Assembly (NCBI GenBank): GCA_958403605.1
Contig: CATXYA010000113.1
Coordinates: 1-6,289, forward strand
Length of the DNA: 6,289 nt
DNA from: an uncultured Oscillospiraceae bacterium
GTDB lineage: Bacteria; Bacillota; Clostridia; Oscillospirales; Ruminococcaceae
Reading direction: 5' to 3'
The translations under genes were made by a program, and so were the position numbers. Each line of letters opens with the position of its first letter. Position 1 is the first letter of the stretch. Under the pieces are notes generated by a model. The model was not told where the DNA came from. It ran no database searches and was given only the letters and a program-made list of their open reading frames with translations. Shown here one piece after another: positions 1 through 6,148 of the stretch.

Positions 1-219
1 CTCACCAAGGGCGTTCTGCGGGGCGGAGGCGATACGCGGTTTCTGCTGGCGGCGGACATGTCCACCATGTGGCTGATCGCCGTGCCGCTGGGCGCGCTGG
101 GCGGCCTGGTGCTCCAGCTGCCCCCGTTCTATACCTATCTGTTTTTGTATTCCGACCAGATCATCAAAGCGGTCTGGTGCGTGTTCCGCCTGCACAGCGG
201 AAAATGGATTAAAAAATAG
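1..219 (+). CDS. MATE family efflux transporter, C-terminal fragment (5' end outside window)
   Basis: The frame is open from the first base to a TAG at 217-219 and gives the last 72 residues of a membrane protein. It starts with LTKGVLRGGGDTRF, which matches the conserved VLRGGGDTRF segment found late in MATE (multidrug and toxic compound extrusion) proteins. A hydrophobic helix around MWLIAVPLGALGGLVL follows, then a second segment, and the basic tail LHSGKWIKK, which is typical of the family's C-terminus. MATE proteins are inner-membrane antiporters that export organic cations or drugs using a Na+ or H+ gradient; the substrate cannot be told from this piece. An intrinsic terminator overlaps the stop codon, so the gene ends its own transcription unit and is probably not co-expressed with the deacetylase downstream. 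The call rests on memory of the family pattern, and the rest of the protein is not visible. Confidence 0.87.
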   Translation, partial: LTKGVLRGGGDTRFLLAADMSTMWLIAVPLGALGGLVLQLPPFYTYLFLYSDQIIKAVWCVFRLHSGKWIKK

Positions 220-236
220 CCGCAGGCTATTTTTTT
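211..236 (+). terminator. Intrinsic terminator of the MATE gene
   Basis: AAAAAATAGCC (211-221) pairs perfectly with GGCTATTTTTT (225-235) around a GCA loop, an 11-bp stem that runs into a T-tract. The TAG stop codon (217-219) lies inside the 5' arm, so a ribosome finishing the MATE gene would sit on the hairpin. The A-tract/T-tract symmetry could let it also work on the other strand, but no minus-strand gene arrives here. Confidence 0.85.
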
Positions 237-274
237 GGCCATGTGTTGCGGAGCAATAAAAAAGTCAGTACTTC

Positions 275-280
275 GGGAGG
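275..280 (+). promoter_or_regulatory. Ribosome binding site fixing the deacetylase start
   Basis: GGGAGG lies 8 nt before the ATG at 289. It favours that ATG over an in-frame TTG at 235, which would begin inside the T-tract of the preceding terminator and has no Shine-Dalgarno sequence. I find no convincing -35/-10 pair between the terminator and this site. Confidence 0.85.
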
Positions 281-288
281 AAACGACA

Positions 289-1152
289 ATGGGAAAACGG
301 TTTGATTCTCTGGTGTTCCCCGGTGGGAAAAGCAAGGCCTGCACCTTCAGTTATGACGACGGCGTGGTGCAGGACCGCCGCCTGGCCGAACTGCTGCGGC
401 GTCACGGCCTGAAGTGCACCTTCAATCTGGGCTCCGGCCTGCTGGGGCACGAGGATGTGGGCGGCCTGCCGGGCAACCCCGTGCTGGATATCTCCAAGGT
501 GCGGCCCGACGAGGTGGAGACGGTGTATGAGGGCCACGAGGTGGGGGGCCACGGCCTGTACCACTCGGCGCTGGACACTGTCGGCACGCCGCTTGCCTCT
601 TATGAGATCACGGAGGACAAGCGACAGCTCGAGCAGCTCACGGGCGGGCCGCTGCGCATGTTCGCCTATCCCTTCGGGGCGTACAACAGCAGCGTAATGG
701 ATCTGCTGCGCCTGGCGGGCTATCAGGGCGCCAGGACCATCCGCTCCACGCACGGGTTCGCGCTTCCGAAAAATTTTATGGAGTGGGACCCCACCTGCCA
801 CCATAACGACCCGCGCCTGATGGAGCTGGCCCAGCAGTTTTTGGAGGTTTTTCCCTTTTTGCCCATGCTGTTCTATGTGTGGGGCCACGCCTATGAGTTC
901 GACGCGGACGGCAATTGGGCCGTGATGGAAGAGCTCGCCGCTTTTCTGGCGCAGCACAAGGACCGCATCTGGTTTGCCACCAACGGTGAGATCATCGCGT
1001 ATGTGACGGCTTGGCGGCGGCTGGAATATTCCGTGGACGGCTCCGTCGTGTACAATCCCAGCGCCGTGGACGTGACCATCCGCACCTCCATGGAGTGCAC
1101 GCAGCTGCTCAAGGCCGGCAGCTGCACCCGCATCGCGCCCACGCCGCTGTAG
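289..1152 (+). CDS. Polysaccharide deacetylase family protein (NodB-like, CE4)
   Basis: This 287-aa protein carries the NodB homology pattern of carbohydrate esterase family 4, which removes N- or O-acetyl groups from polysaccharides or smaller amidated substrates using a divalent metal. Motif 1 is SYDDG at residues 21-25 (usual form TFDDG), with D23 as the expected base and D24 as metal ligand. Motif 2 is HGLYH, with H88 and H92 as metal ligands. Motif 3 is RMFAYPFGAYN, residues 123-133. A late motif, YVWGHAYEFD (196-205), supplies H200. The barrel ends near residue 240, and a short beta-like tail with NPSAVDV (256-262) closes the protein. There is no signal peptide or membrane helix at the N-terminus (MGKRFDSLVF), so it is predicted to be cytoplasmic, unlike peptidoglycan deacetylases. 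It stands alone between the MATE terminator and the kinase promoter. The fold is well supported; the substrate is unknown. Confidence 0.88.
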   Translation: MGKRFDSLVFPGGKSKACTFSYDDGVVQDRRLAELLRRHGLKCTFNLGSGLLGHEDVGGLPGNPVLDISKVRPDEVETVYEGHEVGGHGLYHSALDTVGTPLASYEITEDKRQLEQLTGGPLRMFAYPFGAYNSSVMDLLRLAGYQGARTIRSTHGFALPKNFMEWDPTCHHNDPRLMELAQQFLEVFPFLPMLFYVWGHAYEFDADGNWAVMEELAAFLAQHKDRIWFATNGEIIAYVTAWRRLEYSVDGSVVYNPSAVDVTIRTSMECTQLLKAGSCTRIAPTPL

Positions 1153-1202
1153 GGCGTGGCATGAGGCGCGCCGGGGCAAAAATAACAACGAACGCCGCCC
1201 TG

Positions 1203-1231
1203 CCGCCCTTGTGCGCGGGGACGGTGTTTTT
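1203..1231 (+). terminator. Weak candidate terminator after the deacetylase gene
   Basis: CCGCCCTT (1203-1210) can pair with GGGGACGG (1217-1224) through three G-C pairs, one C-A mismatch, two G-C pairs and two G-T wobbles, with a GTGCGC loop. The hairpin is followed by TGTTTTT (1225-1231). The imperfect stem makes this a tentative call. It is the best candidate in the gap before the kinase promoter. Confidence 0.35.
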
Positions 1232-1252
1232 GACTTTGAATGGAAAAATATA

Positions 1253-1277
1253 CCATTGAGGCCCATGGTGCCCCATG
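1253..1277 (+). repeat. Three CCAT repeats phased at 10 bp over the promoter
   Basis: CCAT occurs at 1253-1256, 1263-1266 and 1273-1276, exactly 10 bp apart. The last two belong to a longer CCCATG repeat (1262-1267 and 1272-1277). The first also pairs with AATGG at 1239-1243 as an inverted repeat. The set covers the -35 element and the spacer of the predicted promoter, so it could be a regulator binding site. Function is inferred. Confidence 0.35.
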
Positions 1278-1284
1278 ATAAAAT
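1256..1284 (+). promoter_or_regulatory. Probable sigma-A promoter of the two-component operon
   Basis: TTGAGG (1256-1261) and TAAAAT (1279-1284) are separated by exactly 17 nt and match the TTGACA/TATAAT consensus at 4 and 5 of 6 positions. Transcription would start near 1291, giving a leader of about 19 nt that just includes the GGGAGG site. The region is AT-rich compared with the flanks. A rival TTGACT at 1230-1235 has no good -10 at the right distance. Confidence 0.5.
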
Positions 1285-1295
1285 TAAAAAAGCGC

Positions 1296-1301
1296 GGGAG
1301 G
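1296..1301 (+). promoter_or_regulatory. Ribosome binding site fixing the kinase start
   Basis: GGGAGG lies 8 nt upstream of the ATG at 1310. The frame stays open upstream to 1211, but that longer version lacks a Shine-Dalgarno site, would put polar residues before the first membrane helix, and would begin upstream of the predicted promoter. Confidence 0.85.
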
Positions 1302-1309
1302 TGTCGGGG

Positions 1310-3058
1310 ATGAAGCGGTATAGATCGGTGAAAACGATTTTGATGTTCATTTTCTGCATCCTGCTGGTGGTCACGGTGGTGTGCCTCACGGTCTGCGGGG
1401 GCTATACCCTGTACACGTCCGCCCAGGATCTGATGCGCTACAACCAGGCGGCGCTGGATATTTACCTCAACGACCTGACGCATTCCATGGAGGACCTGCA
1501 GAAATTCAACGAGGATATGTTTGCGGACAACCTGGATTTTATGGCGCTGTCCCTGGAGGACCCTTCGGTGACGACCGCGCAGCGCATGCAGGTGGAATTG
1601 AATCTGCGGCGCTTGATCCAGAGCCGGACGGGGGAGATCAGCGGCATCCTCCTGTTCAGCGCCACGCAGGAGGGGAGCTACTATTCCTTCGGCGGCGACT
1701 TTTTGGGCGGCCGGGTGGACACGGAGAACATCCGGAAGGTCAAGGAGATCCGCGAGCTCTGGCTCTCCGACGACGCGCCCGTCATGCAGTGCTGGGTGGG
1801 CTATTCCGACGGGGGCTCCACGCTGCTGATGAACGCCTTCCGCCGCAGGAACCTGTACATCTGCGCCGTCGTGGACCTGGACGCCTACGCCCGCCGCTAT
1901 TCCGGGGAAACGCAGATGGACGCCATCGAGTTCGCTTTCGTCACGCGCGATCAGATCCTCACCAACGCCGCCCGCGCACAGGAGCAGGGCATCAGCCACG
2001 GGGACATGATGGCGGCTGTGGACAAGCCGGTGTTCAGCAACCGCGTCAATATCCTGCAGACGCGCTTTGATGAAATCAGCGGCGTCGGCCTTTGCGGGAT
2101 GATCTCGCTGTCGGGCGTATGGGCGCATCTGCGGGTCTATGCCATCATGCTCGCCGTCTCGCTCCTGGTGATCTGTTTGCTGTTTTTCAGTATGTACCAT
2201 CTGCTCAAGCAGATGCTCATCTATCCGCTGAACCAGATCACCGATGCCACCAAGCAGATCGCGGAGGGGGCCTCTTCCATCAGCGGCCAGCCCGAATCCA
2301 TCGCGGAGTTCCTCCAGATCCAGACCGCTCTGGAGCGCCTGGTGGCGCAAAAGGTGTCGCTGGCGCAGGACAACATCGACCAGACCCATCAAAAAGAGCA
2401 CGCCCTGCTGCAGTATTATCAGCTTCAGACGCGCTCGCACTTTATCCTCAACTGCCTGAAAAGCATCTACAGCCTCACGGTGAAGGGCGACCGGGAAAAG
2501 ACGATGAAGGTCATCACCCTGTTTTCCAACCATCTGCGCTATGTGTACCACGACAGCCTTTCCCTCGTCCCCATCCGGGCGGAGCTGGACGAGGTGCAGG
2601 ACTATTTCGGCATCATCGAGCTGGAACGCAGCGACCATATCCTCCTCAACCAAAACGTGGACCCTGCGCTGCTGGATTTCCCGGTCCCGCCGCTGATCAT
2701 CCAGACCTTTTTGGAGAATTTCAACAAGCACAACGCCCAGGATGGCCAGATCCTGCGCTTTTCCATCCGCATCGACCGGGTCACCCTGGAAGAGCGGGAC
2801 TATGTGCGCATCCGCATGACGGATAACGGCGCGGGTTACAGCGCCGAGGCGCTGCAGGGCTTTCAGAATATGGACGGCGTTTTTGAGCAGCACCACGTAG
2901 GCGTGCAAAATTTGTGCCGGCGCATGGATATCCTGTACCAGAAGCAGTACAAAAAGGCGTTCCTCAACAGTCCCGGCGGGGGTGCGCTTTCCATTTTTTA
3001 TCTGCCCATCCTGCCGCAGGCGAAGCCGGGAGAAGGAAAAGAGGCGAAAACACTGTGA
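1310..3058 (+). CDS. Sensor histidine kinase, YesM-like (His_kinase family)
   Basis: The 582-aa membrane kinase begins MKRYRSVKT and has a first transmembrane helix at about residues 9-31. An extracytoplasmic sensing domain covers about 32-271 (possibly a Cache-type fold, not provable by eye), and a second helix lies at 272-296. A HAMP-like linker with YPLNQIT at 305-311 and a coiled segment to about 365 follow. The H-box is LQTRSHFILNCLKSI (372-386) with the phosphoacceptor H377; the family usually has PHF where this has SHF. The ATP-binding domain shows the N-box PPLIIQTFLENFNKH (460-474, N470), the DNGAG box (505-509) and GVQNL (531-535). The protein should autophosphorylate in response to an external ligand and pass the phosphate to the regulator encoded next, whose start overlaps this stop codon. 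Relatives often sense carbohydrate availability, but the ligand here is unknown. The kinase call is firm. Confidence 0.92.
   Translation: MKRYRSVKTILMFIFCILLVVTVVCLTVCGGYTLYTSAQDLMRYNQAALDIYLNDLTHSMEDLQKFNEDMFADNLDFMALSLEDPSVTTAQRMQVELNLRRLIQSRTGEISGILLFSATQEGSYYSFGGDFLGGRVDTENIRKVKEIRELWLSDDAPVMQCWVGYSDGGSTLLMNAFRRRNLYICAVVDLDAYARRYSGETQMDAIEFAFVTRDQILTNAARAQEQGISHGDMMAAVDKPVFSNRVNILQTRFDEISGVGLCGMISLSGVWAHLRVYAIMLAVSLLVICLLFFSMYHLLKQMLIYPLNQITDATKQIAEGASSISGQPESIAEFLQIQTALERLVAQKVSLAQDNIDQTHQKEHALLQYYQLQTRSHFILNCLKSIYSLTVKGDREKTMKVITLFSNHLRYVYHDSLSLVPIRAELDEVQDYFGIIELERSDHILLNQNVDPALLDFPVPPLIIQTFLENFNKHNAQDGQILRFSIRIDRVTLEERDYVRIRMTDNGAGYSAEALQGFQNMDGVFEQHHVGVQNLCRRMDILYQKQYKKAFLNSPGGGALSIFYLPILPQAKPGEGKEAKTL
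3041..3044 (+). promoter_or_regulatory. Ribosome binding site for the response regulator GTG start
   Basis: GAGG lies inside the end of the kinase gene, 10 nt before the GTG at 3055. It is modest, and AGAAGG (3031-3036) is too far away to be ideal. Translation therefore probably depends on coupling through the GTGA stop/start overlap. Confidence 0.6.
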
Positions 3059-4662
3059 ACGTATTATTTGTGGACGATCAGATCAGCGTCTTGGACGGCA
3101 TCGCGGCCAGCGTCCATTTTGAAGGGTTGGGCATCGGGGCGGTGCACTATGCCGCCGGCGCCAAGCAGGCGCTGGAGGTCCTGGCGTCCGCGCCCATCGA
3201 CGTGGTCGTGTCCGATATCGAGATGCCGGGAGAGGACGGCATCTGGCTGATCCGCACCATCAAAGAGCAGTATCCGGATACCGTCACCGTTATGCTCACC
3301 TCCCACGCGGACTTTGAATATGCCCAGGAGAGCGTCCGCCTGGGCTGCTTCGATTACCTGGTGCAGCCGGCGTCCGCGGAGGAGATCGAGCGGGTCCTGC
3401 GGCGCGCGCTGCAGTATATCTACGAGCGCAACAAGCGCAACCAGCTCTACGAGGTGGGCAGGCGGCTGCAGACGGGCCGGATGGAGCTGCTGGACGGGGT
3501 AGCGATGAACCTGTTTTCCGCAAAGCCGGAGGACGTGCGCGCCTCGCTGGAGCTTTTGACGCTGCTGGGGTATCCGGTGGCGGAGGAAAAGCAGGCGCAG
3601 ATGCTTCTGCTCAGCTTCGATTCCTTCCGCAAAAGCGACGCGGCGGCTGTTTCTGAAGAAGACATCCACAAGCGGATGTTCGAGGCGCTCAAGCAGGCGG
3701 AGATCGCTTATCCGCTGGTCCCGCTCAGCACGCTGAACCACAGCCGGCAGTTCATTCTGCTGCTGTTTTCGGCCACGCAGGCCGCGCCGGGGCTGACGGA
3801 GGACCGGGCCCGCTGCTTTTTCGAGATCCTGTGCCGGGAAATGCCGGAGGACAGGATCCGCTGCTATCTGGGCGGCCCGGCGCCGTTGGCGTCCCTGCGG
3901 GCGGAATACCACCGCGTGAAGGACACCATGGACGGCAGGCGGGACGATGCCGGCGTCCTGCGCATGGAGTACGACGCCGACCGTTCTCTTGCGGACCAAA
4001 CGGAGTACATCACCGGCAGCGGGGCGCGCTGGCGCTCGCTTTTGGCGGCGGGACAGCACCGGCTTTTGATGAACGAATTCGATCAATGCCTCGATCAGAT
4101 CGAGGCCTCCGCCCCCAACAAGGCCAAAGCCCTGTGCGATCTGCACCAGCGCATCACCCATATGTTTTTCAACTATTTTTATGAAAACAACGCCAACGTC
4201 CATGAGCTGTTCCACAGCCAATACAGCTACAATAACTATATGGACAGCTATTCCGACGGCGAGGCCCTGCGGGAGGCCATGACCTATATGATGAAGCAGG
4301 TCAAGGTGCTGGGCAAGGCGCAGGTGCCGGAAAACGATATCGAAAAGGCCAAAAGCTTCATCGCCGAAAACATCGCCGACCCCATCACCGTGAAAGATGT
4401 GGCGGATCATGTGTGCCTGAGCGCGGAGTATTTTACGAAATTTTTCAAAAAAGAGACGGGACAAAATATCAAGGAGTATATCACGCTGACGAAGGTGGAA
4501 GCCGCCAAGGACATGCTGGAGCAATCCGCCATCCCGGTGGGCATGGTGGCGCTGGAGCTGGGATACACCAATTTCTCCCACTTCTCCCAGGTCTTTAAAA
4601 AGTACGAAAATATGCCTCCCAGCGAATACCGGGCCCGTTTCACCGGCGAAAAAGCCGAATGA
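3055..4662 (+). CDS. Response regulator with receiver and AraC-type DNA-binding domain (YesN-like)
   Basis: The GTG at 3055 is chosen because MNVLFVDDQ is the canonical first strand and acidic pair (D7, D8) of a receiver domain. The frame continues upstream only as a shadow of the kinase gene. The product is 535 aa. The receiver (1-120) has the phosphoacceptor D54 in VVSDIEMPGEDG and T82 in MLTSHADF. The usual conserved lysine in the DYLxKP motif is replaced by glutamine (Q104 in DYLVQPAS). A linker of about 300 residues without a motif I recognise follows. The C-terminal AraC/XylS domain (about 428-530) has two helix-turn-helix units: ITVKDVADHVCLSAEYFTKF (444-463) and the second around VALELGYTNFSHFSQVFKKY (498-517), ending PPSEYR. 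It is a DNA-binding transcription factor controlled by the upstream kinase. The genes overlap by 4 bp (GTGA). Targets are unknown. Confidence 0.93.
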   Translation: MNVLFVDDQISVLDGIAASVHFEGLGIGAVHYAAGAKQALEVLASAPIDVVVSDIEMPGEDGIWLIRTIKEQYPDTVTVMLTSHADFEYAQESVRLGCFDYLVQPASAEEIERVLRRALQYIYERNKRNQLYEVGRRLQTGRMELLDGVAMNLFSAKPEDVRASLELLTLLGYPVAEEKQAQMLLLSFDSFRKSDAAAVSEEDIHKRMFEALKQAEIAYPLVPLSTLNHSRQFILLLFSATQAAPGLTEDRARCFFEILCREMPEDRIRCYLGGPAPLASLRAEYHRVKDTMDGRRDDAGVLRMEYDADRSLADQTEYITGSGARWRSLLAAGQHRLLMNEFDQCLDQIEASAPNKAKALCDLHQRITHMFFNYFYENNANVHELFHSQYSYNNYMDSYSDGEALREAMTYMMKQVKVLGKAQVPENDIEKAKSFIAENIADPITVKDVADHVCLSAEYFTKFFKKETGQNIKEYITLTKVEAAKDMLEQSAIPVGMVALELGYTNFSHFSQVFKKYENMPPSEYRARFTGEKAE

Positions 4663-4677
4663 CGTGCTCGGAAAAAG

Positions 4678-4711
4678 AAAAAGGAGCGCGTTGCAAACGC
4701 GCTCCTTTTTT
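4678..4711. terminator. Bidirectional intrinsic terminator between convergent genes
   Basis: GGAGCGCGTT (4683-4692) pairs perfectly with AACGCGCTCC (4696-4705) around a GCA loop. Five A residues (4678-4682) lie before the stem and six T residues (4706-4711) after it, extending the pairing to 15 bp. It starts 16 nt after the regulator stop codon and ends the kinase-regulator operon. Read on the minus strand it again ends in a U-rich run, so it can also stop the MFS transcript, whose stop codon lies 114 nt away. Confidence 0.9.
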
Positions 4712-4768
4712 GGCCTGGAAGAAGGGAAAGGTGCATAGGCGCCTCCTTTTCAACTTTTCAGCGGCCAT

Positions 4769-4820
4769 CCGGCGGCCGGAAATACCGGCCTCTTCCGGCG
4801 TGCACCGGGGCAAAGCCGGA
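4769..4820. repeat. CCGG-rich segment with two small hairpins downstream of the MFS gene
   Basis: Six CCGG tetranucleotides begin at 4769, 4776, 4785, 4795, 4805 and 4816. GGCCGG (4774-4779) pairs with CCGGCC (4785-4790) over an AAATA loop, and TCCGGC (4794-4799) pairs with GCCGGA (4815-4820). Neither hairpin is followed by a U-tract on either strand, so I do not call a terminator. The segment would lie in the 3' untranslated end of the MFS transcript. Confidence 0.4.
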
Positions 4821-4824
4821 GTGT

Positions 4825-6015
4825 TCATGACAGCACCTGCTTTTTACTGATCAGATAGAAATAGCCCATCGCCGCCAGCATCAGCACGCCGCAGAAGCCG
4901 AACAGGAACTGGTATCCCGCCACGCCTGCGATGTGGGCGAGAAAGAAGCCGCCCACCATGGGGCCCACGCCCTGGCCGATGTCCCCGCCCAAAAAGTACG
5001 TGCTGGTGGCCACGCCGCTGCGGTCCCGGCCCACGCGGTCGATGCAGCCCGCCTGCAGGGAGGGCTGCGCCGCGCCCTGTCCCAGCGCCCGCAGCAGCCC
5101 CGTGGCGAGGATCATCCCCAGCGAGCGGCTGGCCCCCAGCAGGAACAACGATGCCGCGCAGGCGGCCATGCCCGGGAAAACCGTGTAGTTCAGCCCTTTC
5201 CGGTCCATGAGCTTGCCCGAAAAAGGGCGCACCAGGAACACGGCGACGGCGTACATGGTGAAGTAGATGCTGACGTTGCGGATGCCGTGCTCATCGGCAA
5301 ACAAGACAAGATAGCCGTTGATGACGCCGTTGGTGAAGGAGAAGGTGGAATAGGGGATGGTGTAGGGGATGGCCTTCAGCTCCAAAATATCGCGAAAGGT
5401 GATGCGCCCGGCGCCCGCCTTTTCTTTCGCGGGATCAAGGCCGCGCAGGAACAGCAGCATGACGCCCGCCAAAAGGGGAAGCGCCGCGGCGGCCAGAAAG
5501 GTGGACGCCATGCCGAACCTGGCGGCGATCTCCAGTCCCAGCGCCGGGGCGCAGGCGGAGCCGATGAGCTGGCTGATGCCGAGATAACCGATGCCCTCCC
5601 CGATGCGGTTTTTAGGGATGAAATGGACGATCAGCGCCACCTGCACGGTGCCGTTGATGGAAAAACCGATGCCGTTGCACACGCGGAAAAAGATCATCAG
5701 CGGCATGCTGCCGGTCACGGCAAACCCAAACAGGCCGATGCTCATCAGCACGTTGCTGGCGACCAGCAGCCAGATATTGTTGAGGCGGTCCGCCATGACG
5801 CCGCAAAAGGGTCGGCAGACAAGACTGGTGATGGAAAAGAGGCCCACGACGAAGCCCGCAAACGCGATGCTCGCCCCCAGGCCCACCAGATATTTCGACA
5901 TGATCGTGGCGACCATGTAAAAGGAAAAAGAGCTGAGTGTGCTGACCGTCAGCACCAGGATATAGGGGGCGTTCCAAAGCTTCTCCGGCCCGCGCAGGGA
6001 GGCTGGCTGATCCAT
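4825..6015 (-). CDS. MFS family transporter
   Basis: The 396-aa protein is strongly hydrophobic with about 12 predicted membrane helices, the normal size for the major facilitator superfamily. The two halves repeat the same loop motif: RPFCGVMADR at residues 68-77 and RPFSGKLMDRKG at 263-274, both versions of the GxxxDR motif A between helices 2-3 and 8-9. GYLGISQLIGSACAPALG (143-160) resembles the helix-5 motif C of proton-driven exporters, so efflux is more likely than uptake. A charged cytoplasmic loop (about 191-210, LDPAKEKAGAGR) joins the halves. The ATG at 6015 is chosen for its AAGGAG site 8 nt upstream; a longer frame to 6135 runs into the intergenic repeat. The gene is convergent with the kinase-regulator operon and shares its terminator. 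The substrate cannot be assigned; drugs, sugars or small metabolites are all possible. Confidence 0.9.
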   Translation of the reverse strand: MDQPASLRGPEKLWNAPYILVLTVSTLSSFSFYMVATIMSKYLVGLGASIAFAGFVVGLFSITSLVCRPFCGVMADRLNNIWLLVASNVLMSIGLFGFAVTGSMPLMIFFRVCNGIGFSINGTVQVALIVHFIPKNRIGEGIGYLGISQLIGSACAPALGLEIAARFGMASTFLAAAALPLLAGVMLLFLRGLDPAKEKAGAGRITFRDILELKAIPYTIPYSTFSFTNGVINGYLVLFADEHGIRNVSIYFTMYAVAVFLVRPFSGKLMDRKGLNYTVFPGMAACAASLFLLGASRSLGMILATGLLRALGQGAAQPSLQAGCIDRVGRDRSGVATSTYFLGGDIGQGVGPMVGGFFLAHIAGVAGYQFLFGFCGVLMLAAMGYFYLISKKQVLS

Positions 6016-6023
6016 TCCGTTTT

Positions 6024-6029
6024 CTCCTT
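6024..6029 (-). promoter_or_regulatory. Ribosome binding site fixing the MFS start
   Basis: On the minus strand AAGGAG lies 8 nt before the ATG at 6015, within the A-rich stretch AAAAAGGAGAAAA. Upstream (6031-6100) the DNA is very GC-rich and I see no convincing -35/-10 pair, so the promoter is either farther away, inside the repeat region, or unconventional. Confidence 0.85.
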
Positions 6030-6070
6030 TTTGACGGCGTCCGCGCACAACGCGCCGTGCTTGTTTGCCC

Positions 6071-6100
6071 GGGGGAGCGGAAAGGCGTGTGCGCGCCCCC
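6071..6100. repeat. Imperfect inverted repeat in the MFS leader region
   Basis: GGGGG (6071-6075) pairs with CCCCC (6096-6100), and after one mismatch GCG (6077-6079) pairs with CGC (6092-6094), leaving a loop of 12 nt. It abuts the CTCATCCG start of the dispersed-repeat candidate and may be its outer part or a leader structure of the MFS mRNA. Confidence 0.35.
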
Positions 6101-6146
6101 TCATCCGCCTCACTTCGTTCGGCACCTTCCCCCACCGGGGGAAGGC
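6097..6146. repeat. REP/MITE-like dispersed intergenic repeat candidate
   Basis: The unit begins CCCCTCATCCG and ends in a perfect 9-bp hairpin, CCTTCCCCC (6125-6133) with GGGGGAAGG (6137-6145), around an ACC loop. From memory, intergenic repeats with a CCCTCATCCG start and a CCTTCCCCC..GGGGGAAGG end are abundant in gut Clostridia genomes. Only one copy lies in this window, so repetition cannot be shown here. It has no coding capacity, but translated it adds the spurious GEGAERSEADEGA stretch to the upstream extension of the MFS frame. Confidence 0.55.
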
Positions 6147-6148
6147 AA

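Noticed and set aside
235..288. TTG-initiated upstream extension of the deacetylase
   Set aside because: It starts in the T-tract of the preceding terminator and has no ribosome binding site.
1139..1159. Hairpin CCACGCC/GGCGTGG around the deacetylase stop codon
   Set aside because: The actual pairing is only about 7 bp and no U-tract follows, so it is not called a terminator.
265..1389. Minus-strand open frame opposite the deacetylase
   Set aside because: No recognisable domain; it lies antisense to a gene with full NodB motifs and spans a promoter region.
1109..2908. Long minus-strand open frame of 599 codons opposite the kinase gene
   Set aside because: It is antisense to a clearly recognised kinase, its product is rich in His, Gln, Arg and Val with no domain I recognise, and such frames are expected opposite GC-rich codons.
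3064..4581. Minus-strand open frame of 505 codons opposite the response regulator
   Set aside because: The same composition artefact; the plus-strand frame has receiver and AraC motifs.
4734..4751. Minus-strand AAAAGGAGG followed by ATG at 4736, resembling a gene start
   Set aside because: The frame runs antisense into the regulator gene through the terminator, gives a Phe/Arg/Ser-rich product without a domain, and the spacing is short.
6016..6135. N-terminal extension of the MFS protein by 40 residues
   Set aside because: The extension is polar, reads through the repeat candidate, and lacks a Shine-Dalgarno site, whereas the ATG at 6015 has AAGGAG at 8 nt.
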